A stretch of DNA of 64,000 bases from Streptomyces sp. NBC_01198 (GCF_036010485.1 NZ_CP108568.1:7258501-7322500); one strand, 5' to 3'; positions 34,625 to 44,281 are shown, counted from the first letter of the stretch. A program made the numbers and translations. Notes: generated from the letters alone by a model not told the origin.

Positions 34625-37600
34625 ATGTACGAGCTTTCCCGACTCCGCCTCTACTCCATCGGGCCCGCGGGTGCGCGCTACGCCGACACGGTGCTCGACC
34701 TGCGGGGCGTCGGCGAACCTGTGCCGCTGCCCGCACCGGCGCAGGGCGACTTCTTCGCCGACGAGCCGGCCGGCCCGCCGCGCCGCCCGGCCCCCGCCGG
34801 AGTGCTCTTCCTGGAGAACGGCGGCGGGAAGTCCGTCCTGCTCAAGCTGATCTTCTCGGTGATGCTGCCGGGCCACCGCAACACCCTCGGCGGCGCCAGT
34901 TCCGGTGTGCTGCGCAAGTTCCTGCTGGCCGAGGACTGCGGTCATGTCGCGCTGGAGTGGCAGCACACCCTGACCGGCGAGCTGGTGGTGGCCGGCAAGG
35001 TCAGCGAGTGGCGCGGCCGCCAGGTCTCCGCCGACCCGCGCAAGTTCGCCGAGGCCTGGTATTCCTTCCGGCCCGGCCCGGGGATGAGCCTGGACTCGCT
35101 GCCGGTCGCCGAGTCCACGGCGGTACGCCCGCCGGTCGAGGGCGTCTCGGGGGCACGCGGCAGGCGCCGCACCATGAAGGGCTTCAGGGACGCGCTCACC
35201 GAGGCGGGCAAGGCGTATCCGCACCTGGACGTGGTGTGGGAGGAGATCCACGACCGGTGGAACGAACACCTCGGCGAGCTCGGCCTCGACCCCGAACTGT
35301 TCCGCTACCAGCGGGAGATGAACGCCGACGAGGGCGAGGCCGCGGGCCTTTTCGCGGTCAAGAAGGACTCCGACTTCACCGACCTGCTGCTGCGCGCGGT
35401 CACCGACACCCGCGACACCGACGGCCTCGCCGACCTGGTCCACGGCTTCGCGGGCAAGCTCGGCCGCCGGGCGGAACTGACGGCGGAGCGCGACTTCACC
35501 GCCGGCTCCCTGGACCTGCTTGAGCGGATCGTCGACGGCGCCGAGGCCCGCGACCGGGCCCGCGCGGTGCACGCCCAGTCAGAGCGCCGCACCCGCGCGC
35601 TGGCCCGGCGGCTGACCGCCCGCGCCCAGCAGGAACGCGCCAGGACCGGCGAGATCGCGCAGGACATGGCGCGGGCCGCGCACACCGTCACCGACGCCGA
35701 GCAGGCACGGGCCGGCAGCGCGCTGACCGCGGCCGAGATCGCCTACCGGCACGCGTCGCTCGCGCTGGCCGCGGCGGACAAGGGCGCGGCCGCGCTGCGC
35801 CGCGAGCTGGGCGACGCGCGCACCCTGCACGCGGCCTGGCAGGCCGCCGAGACCGTCCTGCGGCAACGGGCCGCGGGGGACAGGCTGCAGCGGGTCAGCG
35901 CGGCCATCCGCGAGGCGGAAAGGGACGCCGCCCCCGCGCTCGCCGCCCGCACCACGGCGGCCGCCGAGCTGGTACGCGCGCTGCACGGCGCCGCCGCCCG
36001 CGCCGAACGGCAGGCCGACGAGGAGGAGGAGCGCTCGGCGGAGCTCCAGGCGCGCTCCGAGACCGCGCACCGCGACGCGACCGCCGCCGCCACCGAGGCC
36101 CAGCGCGCCCGCAGCGAGACCGGGCACCTCGCCCAGCGGCTCGCCGAGGTCGAACAGGAGACCGCGCAGGCCGTACGCTCCGGCTGGCTCGACGACTCCG
36201 CGCCGAACGCCGACCCGGCCCGCGCGGCCCTGGCCGCCGCCGACGCCGAGGAGTCGGCCGCCACCCTGTCCCTGGCCGCCGCCGAGGCCGCCCGCACCGA
36301 GGCAGCCCGCGCCCGGGAGGCCGCGGCGGCCGAGTCCCGCGCGGAGCTCGCCGCGGCCCGCGCCACCGACGCCGCGGCCACCGCGGAGTCCGCCCTGGCC
36401 GCGGCGACCGTGGCCGCCACCTCGCTGACCACCGACTCCCGCCTGACCGCCCTGCTCAGCCTCCCCGCCCCGCGCACCGACGCCTCGTCCGCCCCGCCCG
36501 ACGCCTCGTCCGCCCCGCACGGCGTCCCGGCCGCCCGCACGGCCCCCGCCGGCGACAGCGCGCCGGGGGCCGCCGCCGACGGGGAGCGGTCGGATGGCGC
36601 CCCGGCCCCCGGCGCCGCGGAGGACACCGCCCGGCACGGTCAGGCCGCACCGGCCGCCCGCAGCGGCGGCACCGGGCAGGACGGCGGGATCAGCCCCGGC
36701 ATGCTCGACGAATTCGCCGAGCCGCTGCGGGAGTTGCTGGACAACGCCGTCGCGGCCGCCGAGCGGCAGCTGTTCGAGCTGCGGACCGCCGCGGCGGACG
36801 ACGCCCGGATCCTCGGGGCGCTCGGCGACGGGGGACTGCTGCCCCCGGGGCCCGACGTGCTGGCCACGGTCGAGTATCTGGGCGAGCACGGCATTCCCGC
36901 GCTGCCCGGTTGGCGCTATCTCGCCCAGGCCGTGGACCCGGTGGACCACGCCGTGGTGCTCGCGGCACGCCCCGAGCTGGTCGACGGGGTCGTGGTGACC
37001 GACCCCGGCACCTACCTGCGGGCCAGGGACGTCCTGGCCCAGGCGGCCCTGCTGCCGCGCTCCACCGTCGCCGTCGGCACCGCCGCCGCGCTGCTCGCCC
37101 CGCCGCCGGCAGCAGGCACCGAGCCGGACGTCTTCCTGGTACCGCCGAATCCGGCGATGCACGACGAATTCGCCGCGGACGGCGAGCGCCAGGCGCTGCG
37201 GGCCAGGGCGACGGCACGCGAGGGGGAGATCAGGACACTCGCGGGCCGCCTCGCCCACGACCGCACCCTGGCGGCACGGCTGGCCTCCTGGCGCGCCGCC
37301 TGCCCGCAGGGCCGGCTCGCCGAGCTGGCCGCGGAGACCGCGGCCGCCCGGGAGACCGTCGAGCGCACCCGGGCGGAACTGTCCGAGGCGCGCGCCGCCC
37401 GCGCCGAGGCCGAGGCCGTCGCCGCGGAGGCCGCGCAGGACAGCGACACCCGCAGGGCCGCCGCCGAGCAGGCCCGCCGGGCCGCCGACGCGCTGGCCGG
37501 ACTCGCCCACCGGTTGCGCGAGCGGGCCGGCTGGCAGCGCAGGGCCCGCGAACTGTCCGCCGACGCGGCGGAGGCGGAGGCCCGCGCCGAGGCCTGCCTG

Positions 37601-39544
37601 GCGCAGGCCCGCGCCGCCGACGAGGACCGCAGGGCCGCCCAGCGCGCCTCGGACGACGCCCGCCGCACCGCCCGCGTCCTGCGCGCGGAACGGTCCGAGA
37701 TCGCTGGCGCCCCCGACGACGGCGCGGCGGCCGCCACCCCGGAGGCGGACACGGCCAGGTCGCTGCCCGCACTGCGGGAGGCGTACCGCGCGGCCTCCGA
37801 GGTCTACGAGAAGGTCGGCGTCGGCGCCGACCTGCGGGCCGAACAGGCCAGGGCGGAGAGCACCGAGAATGCCGCGCTGGTCGAACTGGACCGGCTCACC
37901 AACAAGGTACGCAGCCGCGCAGCCCAGCTGCTCGAAGGTCCTGACGGCTCGGACGGGCCGTCCAGGCAGGCCGCGGCCGGGCGCGCGGAAGCGCTCGTAC
38001 AGACCCTGGAATCCCGCGCCTCCACCGCCAGCGAGCAGTTGGGCCGCCTCCGCGGCGAAGCCGAACGCCTCGCGCCGCACGACGGCGCACCGCACCACAC
38101 CGAGCTGCCTGAGGCCCTCCAGCCGCGCGACGCCGACCACGCCCAGGAGTTGCTGCGCGCGGCCACCACCGAGGTCGCCGCCCGTACCGAGGCCCTGGAG
38201 CTGGCCACCGCCGCGCACGCCGACCTGGTCGCGGCCCACCGGGCCGCCGAGGACGCGGCCGGCGGCTTCGACGAGACCGCCGCGCTGCTGCGCGACCTGC
38301 TGCGGGACGGCGGGCCGCAGCAGCACCCCGACGAGGAGGAGCCGCAGCCGTATCCGGGCAGCCAGGAGGCGGCCAGGCAGGCCGCCGCCGAGGCCCGGCG
38401 CGGCCTGCGCGGCTGCGCCGCCGACCTGTCGGCGGCCGACGCCCACCTGCGCGAGGCCGCGGACGTCCTGGTCAGGCACGCCAACGCGGTCCGCTTCGAA
38501 CAGGTCAGGACCCCGGCCAGGCAGCAGATCAGGGAGCTGCCCGGCGCGGCGCTGCCCGAGCACGCGGCCGCCTGGGCGGCGGCCTTCGCCCCCCGGCTGC
38601 GGGTGCTGACCGACGAGCTGGGCCAGCTGGAGCGCAACCGGGACATCATCGTGGACCGGCTGCGCGGCCTGGTCGAGTCGGCGCTCGCCACGCTGCGCTC
38701 GGCCCAGCGGCTGTCCCGGCTGCCCGAGGGCCTGGGCGAGTGGTCGGGCCAGGAATTCCTCCGGATCCGCTTCGACGACCCCGACCAGGCGCTGCTCACC
38801 GAGCGCCTCGGCGAGGTCATCGACGAGGCGACCAGGTCGGCGCTGCGCAAGAACTCCGACCTGCGGCGGGACGGGATGTCACTGCTGCTGCGCGGGGTCG
38901 GCGCGGCCCTCCAGCCGCGGGGTATCGCCGTGGAGATCCTGAAGCCCGACGCGGTACTGCGGGCCGAGCGCGTCCCCGTCGGCCAGATGGGCGACGTGTT
39001 CTCCGGCGGGCAGCTGCTCACCGCCGCCATCGCGCTGTACTGCACCATGGCCGCGCTGCGGAGCAACGACCGCGGCAGGGACCGGCAGCGGCACGCCGGC
39101 ACGCTCTTCCTCGACAATCCGATCGGCCGGGCCAATGCCACGTATCTGCTGGAGCTCCAGCGGGCGGTGGCCGACGCGCTCGGTGTGCAGCTCATCTACA
39201 CGACGGGGCTATTCGACACGACCGCCCTCGCCGAATTCCCGCTCGTGGTCAGGCTGCGCAATGACGCGGATCTGCGGGCGGGGCTGAAATACATCAGCGT
39301 CGAGGAACACCTCAGGCCCGGACTTCCGGTCCAGGACCCGCACGGCGAGCAGGTGCACGGCGAGATCACCGCCACCCGGATGTTCCGCCGCCCGCCGGAA
39401 GCCGCCCACGAAGCGGCAGCGGAAGCCGCCCCGGCACCGGCCGCAGAAACCCCACCCGCACCGCCGGCCGCACCGGAACCGGCGGCGGCACCGGCCTCAG
39501 CCGTACCGGACGGCACCACCGCCGGCCGCCCTGCCGGGCGCTGA
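34625..39544 (+). CDS. Condensin-like operon, SMC/MukB/JetC-like ATPase
   Basis: A 1639-residue protein. The N-terminal head has the P-loop FLENGGGKSVLLKL (Walker A about 64-71), then RYADTVLDLRGVG before it. Two long Ala/Glu/Arg-rich coiled coils cover about 290-610 and 860-1400. Between them lie a Pro/Ala/Ser-rich linker (about 614-692) and a globular hinge-like domain (about 693-855). The C-terminal head has a signature-like FSGGQLLTAAIALYC (about 1458) and Walker B TLFLDNPIGRANA (about 1493), where the usual Glu after the Asp is Asn. The last 45 residues are an Ala/Pro tail. It starts 52 bp after the second gene. The family is SMC-like beyond doubt; the precise branch (Mks, Wadjet or a separate one) is not settled. 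Confidence 0.85.
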   Translation: MYELSRLRLYSIGPAGARYADTVLDLRGVGEPVPLPAPAQGDFFADEPAGPPRRPAPAGVLFLENGGGKSVLLKLIFSVMLPGHRNTLGGASSGVLRKFLLAEDCGHVALEWQHTLTGELVVAGKVSEWRGRQVSADPRKFAEAWYSFRPGPGMSLDSLPVAESTAVRPPVEGVSGARGRRRTMKGFRDALTEAGKAYPHLDVVWEEIHDRWNEHLGELGLDPELFRYQREMNADEGEAAGLFAVKKDSDFTDLLLRAVTDTRDTDGLADLVHGFAGKLGRRAELTAERDFTAGSLDLLERIVDGAEARDRARAVHAQSERRTRALARRLTARAQQERARTGEIAQDMARAAHTVTDAEQARAGSALTAAEIAYRHASLALAAADKGAAALRRELGDARTLHAAWQAAETVLRQRAAGDRLQRVSAAIREAERDAAPALAARTTAAAELVRALHGAAARAERQADEEEERSAELQARSETAHRDATAAATEAQRARSETGHLAQRLAEVEQETAQAVRSGWLDDSAPNADPARAALAAADAEESAATLSLAAAEAARTEAARAREAAAAESRAELAAARATDAAATAESALAAATVAATSLTTDSRLTALLSLPAPRTDASSAPPDASSAPHGVPAARTAPAGDSAPGAAADGERSDGAPAPGAAEDTARHGQAAPAARSGGTGQDGGISPGMLDEFAEPLRELLDNAVAAAERQLFELRTAAADDARILGALGDGGLLPPGPDVLATVEYLGEHGIPALPGWRYLAQAVDPVDHAVVLAARPELVDGVVVTDPGTYLRARDVLAQAALLPRSTVAVGTAAALLAPPPAAGTEPDVFLVPPNPAMHDEFAADGERQALRARATAREGEIRTLAGRLAHDRTLAARLASWRAACPQGRLAELAAETAAARETVERTRAELSEARAARAEAEAVAAEAAQDSDTRRAAAEQARRAADALAGLAHRLRERAGWQRRARELSADAAEAEARAEACLAQARAADEDRRAAQRASDDARRTARVLRAERSEIAGAPDDGAAAATPEADTARSLPALREAYRAASEVYEKVGVGADLRAEQARAESTENAALVELDRLTNKVRSRAAQLLEGPDGSDGPSRQAAAGRAEALVQTLESRASTASEQLGRLRGEAERLAPHDGAPHHTELPEALQPRDADHAQELLRAATTEVAARTEALELATAAHADLVAAHRAAEDAAGGFDETAALLRDLLRDGGPQQHPDEEEPQPYPGSQEAARQAAAEARRGLRGCAADLSAADAHLREAADVLVRHANAVRFEQVRTPARQQIRELPGAALPEHAAAWAAAFAPRLRVLTDELGQLERNRDIIVDRLRGLVESALATLRSAQRLSRLPEGLGEWSGQEFLRIRFDDPDQALLTERLGEVIDEATRSALRKNSDLRRDGMSLLLRGVGAALQPRGIAVEILKPDAVLRAERVPVGQMGDVFSGGQLLTAAIALYCTMAALRSNDRGRDRQRHAGTLFLDNPIGRANATYLLELQRAVADALGVQLIYTTGLFDTTALAEFPLVVRLRNDADLRAGLKYISVEEHLRPGLPVQDPHGEQVHGEITATRMFRRPPEAAHEAAAEAAPAPAAETPPAPPAAPEPAAAPASAVPDGTTAGRPAGR

Positions 39545-39548
39545 GCGC

Positions 39549-40007
39549 TCACACCCCCAGGTGCCGCGGCACGTGCCGCCGTCCCGCCGCCCGGCCCGAA
39601 CCGGCCGTCGCAGCCGAGCCACCCTGCGACCTGGCCCTGCGTGCCTGCCGCCGGGCCCTGCGCCGCTCCCGGCGCAGGGCCCGGGCGGCGCTGCTCGGGC
39701 TCGACACCACACCGTTGCGCTGATTCCACACCTGCCGCGTCACCCACACGTCGAGCACCGCCCAGGTGGCCACGACCGAGGTGAGCACCGTGGTCAGCAG
39801 CACCGGCGCGGACAGCCAGGAGTGCCCGGCCGCGAGCAGCACGTCGATGATCGTCTGCACCAGGGCCACCGCGGCGATCAGTCCCGCCCGCACCGCGGCG
39901 GCCCGCACCGGATCGGCCATCCGCGGTCGGCTGGCGGTCTCTTCGACCCATACGGTCCGCCGTTGGAAGTCCATGAAGAGTGGCTGCCCCGAATCCCCCA
40001 GGTGCAT
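39549..40007 (-). CDS. Small membrane protein of unknown function
   Basis: The 152-residue protein begins MHLGDSGQPLFMDFQRRTVWVEE; the Met at about 39974 (MDFQRRTVW) is an alternative start. It has two predicted membrane helices, AAAVRAGLIAAVALVQTIID and SAPVLLTTVLTSVVATWAVL, and a very basic C-terminal tail (RRERRRARRQARRARS). I recognise no family beyond resemblance to conserved Streptomyces membrane proteins. It converges on the SMC-like gene with 4 bp between stops and is divergent from the conservon, 131 bp away. Confidence 0.65.
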   Translation of the reverse strand: MHLGDSGQPLFMDFQRRTVWVEETASRPRMADPVRAAAVRAGLIAAVALVQTIIDVLLAAGHSWLSAPVLLTTVLTSVVATWAVLDVWVTRQVWNQRNGVVSSPSSAARALRRERRRARRQARRARSQGGSAATAGSGRAAGRRHVPRHLGV

Positions 40008-40138
40008 TCCGGGGTACGTTTCGCCGCAGACCTGCCCAACCCACAGACAGACTTTCGAGTTACCCCTGAGGCGGTAGTAGGCTCACGCCGATTAAACGAG
40101 TCAGACGCCCCCACAGCGGGGGAGACGTTGGGGAGGCC

Positions 40139-42706
40139 ATGAGCTTTCGCGGTACGACGATCCGCCGGAAGATCGTGGCGCTGCTGCTGATCCCTCTGGT
40201 GTCACTGACGGTCATCTGGGCCTTCGCCGCCACGGTGACCGGCCGCGCGCTGCTTGACCGGCCGGACGTCCAGCGAGTGGTCGACAACGTCGGCTACCCC
40301 GGTCAGGACGCGGTCCAGAGCCTCCAGCAGGAGCGCCGGGCGGCGATGATCTACGTCGCCAACACCCGGGACTCCCAGGCCAGGATCGGCTACAACAAGC
40401 AGCAGCAGGCCACCGACGCGTCGATCGCGAAGATGCGCACCCGGGTCGCCGCCTCCGGCGTGCGCGGCTCGCTCGAGCCCGAGGCGCGCACCCGGCTCGA
40501 CACCTTCCTCAGCACCGTCGAGGGCCTCACCTCGCTGCGCAAGCGGGCCGACGACGGCCGGATCAGCCGCAACGACGTCTTCGAGGCGTACAACTCGATG
40601 ACGGAACCTGCCTTCCAGCTGTTCGACTCCCTCAACCCGCACAACAACCTGCAACTCGACGACCAGCACCGCGCCGTCGTCCAACTCGGCCGTGCCCGCG
40701 ACGAGGTCAGCCGCGAGGACGCGCTGATGGCCGCCGCGATCAGCACCGGGCACATGAGCGGGGCCGAACTGCGGTCCTACACCTTCGCGGTGGCGGAGCA
40801 GCGCAACTACTACGACAACAGCCTGTGGCAGCTGACCGACGACGAGCGCGCGCCCTACGACGCGTACTGGAAGCAAGGCGACGGCAAGGCGCTGCGCTCC
40901 GCGGAGGACGCGGTGATCGCCGGCGGCGTCGACCGTGCGCCGATCGTCGCGGCCCAGCTGTCCTGGCCCGGGGTCGCCGCGACCGCGATGGACGATCTGG
41001 GCCGGCTCGACGCCGCCTCGGAGAGCCGGCTCAGCGACCGCAACCACCCGATCGCCACCACCGCGATCGTCGAGGCCGCCTTCGTCGGCGGCGTCGGCCT
41101 GATCGCGGTGATCGCCTCGGTGTTCGTCTCCGTACGCATCGGCCGCGGCCTGATCAGGGACCTGACCGGGCTGCGCAGGGAGGCCCAGGAGGTCTCCGGC
41201 ACCCGGCTGCCACGGGTCATGCGCCGGCTGGCGGCCGGTGAGCAGATCGACGTCGAGACCGAGGTGCCGCGGCTGGAGTACGCCGACGACGAGATCGGCC
41301 ACGTCGGCAAGGCGCTCAACACCCTCCAGCGGGCCGTCGTGGAGGCCACCGTCCGGCAGAACGACCTGCGCAAGGGCGTCTCGGAGGTCTTCGTCAACCT
41401 CGCCCGCCGCAGCCAGGTGCTGCTCCACCGCCAACTGACCCTGCTGGACGCCATGGAACGCCGCGCCGAGGACAGCGAGGAGCTGGCCGACCTCTTCCGG
41501 CTCGACCACATGACCACCCGCATGCGCCGGCACGCGGAGGGCCTGGTCATCCTGTCCGGCGCGGCCCCCTCCCGGCAGTGGCGCAAGCCCGTGCAGCTGA
41601 TGGACGTGGTCCGTGCCGCGATCGCGGAGGTCGAGGACTACGAGCGCATCGAGGTGCGCCGGCTGCCGCGGCTGGCCGTCGCCGGCGCCGCGGTCGCCGA
41701 CCTCACCCACCTGCTCGCCGAACTCATCGAGAACGCCGCGGTGTTCTCGCCGCCGCACACCACCGTCAAGCTGCACGGCGAGCCGGTCGCCAACGGATTC
41801 GTCCTGGAGATCGACGACCGCGGTCTCGGCCTGACCCCCGACGCGCTGCTCGAAGCGAACCTGCGGCTCGCCGAGACGCCCGAGTTCGAGCTGTCCGACA
41901 CCGACCGGCTCGGCCTGTTCGTGGTCAGCCGGCTCGCCCAGCGGCACAACGTGCGGGTCTCGCTGCGGCAGTCGGCGTACGGCGGCACCACCGCCGTCGT
42001 CATGATCTCCGAGACGCTGCTCAGCGACACCGGCGAGGACACCGGCGGCACCCAACTGCCCGGCGCCACGCAGCCGCTGGGCCTGGACGCGGCGGGCGAC
42101 ACCGAGCACACGTTCCGGCAGTGGGGTCTCGAAGGCGTGGACGACATCGGCGGCGAGCGGCACAAGGAGCACGCCTCGCACGACGAGGAGTCGCTGACCG
42201 CGGCCTTCGCCCGGGGCCTCGACGCGCTGGACGACCCGGACGACCCGGTCGGCGGCGCCGAGGAGCAGGCCCCCGCCGCCCCGATGCCGCTGCCGCGCCG
42301 CCGGCCCCGTACGGCGGCCCCGCAGGTGCCGCGGGCGGTGACGGCCGTGCCGTCGCTGCCCCGCCCGCGGCAGGAGACGGCCGGCGCGGCGGAGGCGGCC
42401 GCCGCGGCGCCCGAGCCGTCCGAGGGCGGCACGGACGGCGGTGTCGTGCTGCCCAAGCGGGTCAGACAGGCCAGCCTGGCACCGCAGTTGCGGGCCGAGG
42501 CGGCGCGGTCAGGACCGGACGACGCGGAGCGCGGCGGCGGCCGGGAGCGGTCCGCCGACGAGGTACGCGATCGGATGTCCGCGATCCAGCGCGGCTGGCA
42601 GCGCGGCCGGCAAGCAGCGGAGGCCGAGCCGGACGGCGGCGCGGCTCCCGGCGACGACCCATCGACGACAGCACCGAGAACGACACCTGAGGGGAACGGT
42701 CGATGA
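40139..42706 (+). CDS. cvnA: Conservon sensor CvnA (nitrate/nitrite-sensor-like histidine kinase)
   Basis: CvnA is the membrane sensor of a conservon, a four-protein signalling complex of actinomycetes that resembles a eukaryotic G-protein pathway. The 855-residue protein has a first membrane helix (about 13-32), an extracellular helical NIT-type domain (about 40-300), a second membrane helix (about 306-332), a HAMP-like region, a dimer/phosphoacceptor-like helix (LFRLDHMTTRMRRHAEGL, about 460), and a HATPase domain with ELIENAAVFSPP (about 530), DDRGLGL and GLFVVSRLA. A long disordered Pro/Ala/Arg tail (from about 645) follows. The ATG has GGGAGG upstream. Its stop overlaps cvnB by 4 bp. Ends of the tail are poorly conserved in general. 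Confidence 0.93.
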   Translation: MSFRGTTIRRKIVALLLIPLVSLTVIWAFAATVTGRALLDRPDVQRVVDNVGYPGQDAVQSLQQERRAAMIYVANTRDSQARIGYNKQQQATDASIAKMRTRVAASGVRGSLEPEARTRLDTFLSTVEGLTSLRKRADDGRISRNDVFEAYNSMTEPAFQLFDSLNPHNNLQLDDQHRAVVQLGRARDEVSREDALMAAAISTGHMSGAELRSYTFAVAEQRNYYDNSLWQLTDDERAPYDAYWKQGDGKALRSAEDAVIAGGVDRAPIVAAQLSWPGVAATAMDDLGRLDAASESRLSDRNHPIATTAIVEAAFVGGVGLIAVIASVFVSVRIGRGLIRDLTGLRREAQEVSGTRLPRVMRRLAAGEQIDVETEVPRLEYADDEIGHVGKALNTLQRAVVEATVRQNDLRKGVSEVFVNLARRSQVLLHRQLTLLDAMERRAEDSEELADLFRLDHMTTRMRRHAEGLVILSGAAPSRQWRKPVQLMDVVRAAIAEVEDYERIEVRRLPRLAVAGAAVADLTHLLAELIENAAVFSPPHTTVKLHGEPVANGFVLEIDDRGLGLTPDALLEANLRLAETPEFELSDTDRLGLFVVSRLAQRHNVRVSLRQSAYGGTTAVVMISETLLSDTGEDTGGTQLPGATQPLGLDAAGDTEHTFRQWGLEGVDDIGGERHKEHASHDEESLTAAFARGLDALDDPDDPVGGAEEQAPAAPMPLPRRRPRTAAPQVPRAVTAVPSLPRPRQETAGAAEAAAAAPEPSEGGTDGGVVLPKRVRQASLAPQLRAEAARSGPDDAERGGGRERSADEVRDRMSAIQRGWQRGRQAAEAEPDGGAAPGDDPSTTAPRTTPEGNGR

Positions 42707-43125
42707 CTGCAGCATCGAGCCCGACACGAGAGCTGAGCTGGCTCCTGGACGATTTGGTCACACGGGTGGCCAGTATCCGCAAGGCTTTGGTGCTCTCCGG
42801 GGACGGCCTGGCCACCGGCGCTTCCGACGGCCTGACCCGCGAGGACTCGGAGCATCTCGCGGCGGTCGCCTCGGGCTTCCACAGCCTGGCCAAGGGCGTC
42901 GGCCGGCACTTCGACGCCGGGCGGGTCCGGCAGACCATCGTCGAACTGGACGACGCGTTCCTGTTCGTCACGGCGGCGGGGGACGGCAGCTGCCTCGCGG
43001 TGCTGGCCGACTCCGACTCCGACGTCGGGCAGGTGGCGTACGAGATGGCCCTGCTGGTCAAGCGGGTGGGGGTCCATCTGGCCGCCGAGCCGAGGCACAG
43101 CGGCGGCACAGCACTGAGCGGCTGA
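42703..43125 (+). CDS. cvnB: Conservon roadblock/LC7 protein CvnB
   Basis: A 140-residue roadblock/LC7-domain protein, the probable GTPase-activating partner in the conservon. It has the domain's helix ELSWLLDDLVTRVASIRKALVLSGDGL, the strand region TIVELDDAFLFVTAAGDGSCLAVLAD and helix GQVAYEMALLVKRVGVHL. It starts with ATG 42703 inside the stop of cvnA. The length is typical for CvnB proteins. Confidence 0.94.
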   Translation: MTAASSPTRELSWLLDDLVTRVASIRKALVLSGDGLATGASDGLTREDSEHLAAVASGFHSLAKGVGRHFDAGRVRQTIVELDDAFLFVTAAGDGSCLAVLADSDSDVGQVAYEMALLVKRVGVHLAAEPRHSGGTALSG

Positions 43126-43160
43126 CGGCCGGCGAGCGGACTTGGGGGTGACGGGGTGAC

Positions 43161-43553
43161 ATGACGTCTGAATCGGACCGCTGGTACGACGACGCGGCAG
43201 GGCCGGTGGTACGGCCCTACGCGATGACCCGTGGGCGTACGAGCCACGCGGCCGAGGCGAAGCTCGACCTGATCGCCCTGGTGATGGCGCGGAGCGACGA
43301 GGCCGACGCGGATGTCGACGACGACAGCACCCTGTCGCCCGAGCACCTGGACATCGTGGAGCGCTGCCGGGTGCAGTCGGTGTCGGTCGCGGAGCTCGCC
43401 GCCGACCTCGACCTGCCGGTCGGCGTCGTCCGGGTGCTCATCGGCGACCTGCTGGAGGCCGGGCACGTCATGGTCCACCAGCCGGTGCCGCCGGCCGAAC
43501 TGCCCGACGAGAGCATCCTGCGCGAGGTCATCAACGGCCTGCGGGCGCTGTAG
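43161..43553 (+). CDS. cvnC: Conservon DUF742 protein CvnC
   Basis: A 130-residue DUF742 protein. The N-terminal part has VVRPYAMTRGRTSHAAEAKLDLIALV, then a winged-helix-like part (LDIVERCRVQSVSVAELAADLDLPVGVVRVLIGDLLEAG) and the end PDESILREVINGLRAL. These blocks are standard in CvnC. It follows cvnB by 35 bp with GGGGGTGACGGGGTG in front of the ATG. CvnC probably links the sensor with the GTPase. Confidence 0.94.
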   Translation: MTSESDRWYDDAAGPVVRPYAMTRGRTSHAAEAKLDLIALVMARSDEADADVDDDSTLSPEHLDIVERCRVQSVSVAELAADLDLPVGVVRVLIGDLLEAGHVMVHQPVPPAELPDESILREVINGLRAL

Positions 43554-43626
43554 CGACCGCTAGGCTGCTGGTATCCCCCTGCGAATCCCCCCAAGTCCGC
43601 ATCTCCGCACGGAAGTAGAAGACACC

Positions 43627-44238
43627 ATGGCCATCGCCCACGCCGAGCGCCGCCGTCCGCCGTCCGCTGCGGAGCCGGTCGCGCTCAAGCTGCTGGTCGC
43701 CGGCGGCTTCGGGGTCGGCAAGACGACCCTGGTCGGCACGGTCAGCGAGATCAGGCCGCTGCGGACCGAGGAGGCACTCAGCGAGGCGGGGCGCCCGGTC
43801 GACGACCTCGCGGGCGTCGAGGGCAAGCACACCACCACCGTGGCCATGGACTTCGGCCGGATCACGCTGCGCGAGAACCTGGTGCTCTACCTGTTCGGCA
43901 CCCCGGGGCAGGACCGGTTCTGGTTCCTGTGGGACGAGCTGGCGCAGGGCGCGCTGGGCGCCGTGGTGCTCGCCGACACCCGGCGGCTGGAGGACTGCTT
44001 CGCCGCGATCGACTACTTCGAGCGGCGCGCCATCCCCTTCGCTGTCGCGGTGAACTGCTTCGACGGCGCCCAGTTGCACGCCCCCGACGTGGTCACCGAG
44101 GCGCTGGACCTCGACCCGGGGGTGCCGGTGGTGCTGTGCGACGCGCGGGAGCGGGAGTCGGCCAAGCAGGTGCTGATCACGGTGGTCGAGCACGCCGCCG
44201 CGATGGCGGCCGGCCGCCGGGCGCCCGCCGCCACCTGA
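43627..44238 (+). CDS. cvnD: Conservon GTPase CvnD
   Basis: A 203-residue small GTP-binding protein, the switch of the conservon. The P-loop GGFGVGKTT lies at about residues 26-34, the switch II-like FGTPGQDRFWFLWDE follows, and the G4 region reads AVNCFDGA in place of NKxD, a form usual in this family. A glycine-rich HTTTVAMDFGRI segment is in the switch I area. It starts 73 bp after cvnC; a TAGGCT at about 43561-43566 in the gap could be a weak internal promoter. It is the last gene of the conservon and converges on glpK. Confidence 0.94.
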   Translation: MAIAHAERRRPPSAAEPVALKLLVAGGFGVGKTTLVGTVSEIRPLRTEEALSEAGRPVDDLAGVEGKHTTTVAMDFGRITLRENLVLYLFGTPGQDRFWFLWDELAQGALGAVVLADTRRLEDCFAAIDYFERRAIPFAVAVNCFDGAQLHAPDVVTEALDLDPGVPVVLCDARERESAKQVLITVVEHAAAMAAGRRAPAAT

Positions 44239-44281
44239 CCGCCCCCGCCGGCGCCCGTCCGCCGCGGGTCGTCCCGCCGGC

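Noticed and set aside
35579..38563. A 994-codon frame on the minus strand opposite the SMC-like gene
   Set aside because: Gly/Arg-rich shadow frame without motifs; the plus strand encodes the SMC head and coiled coils.
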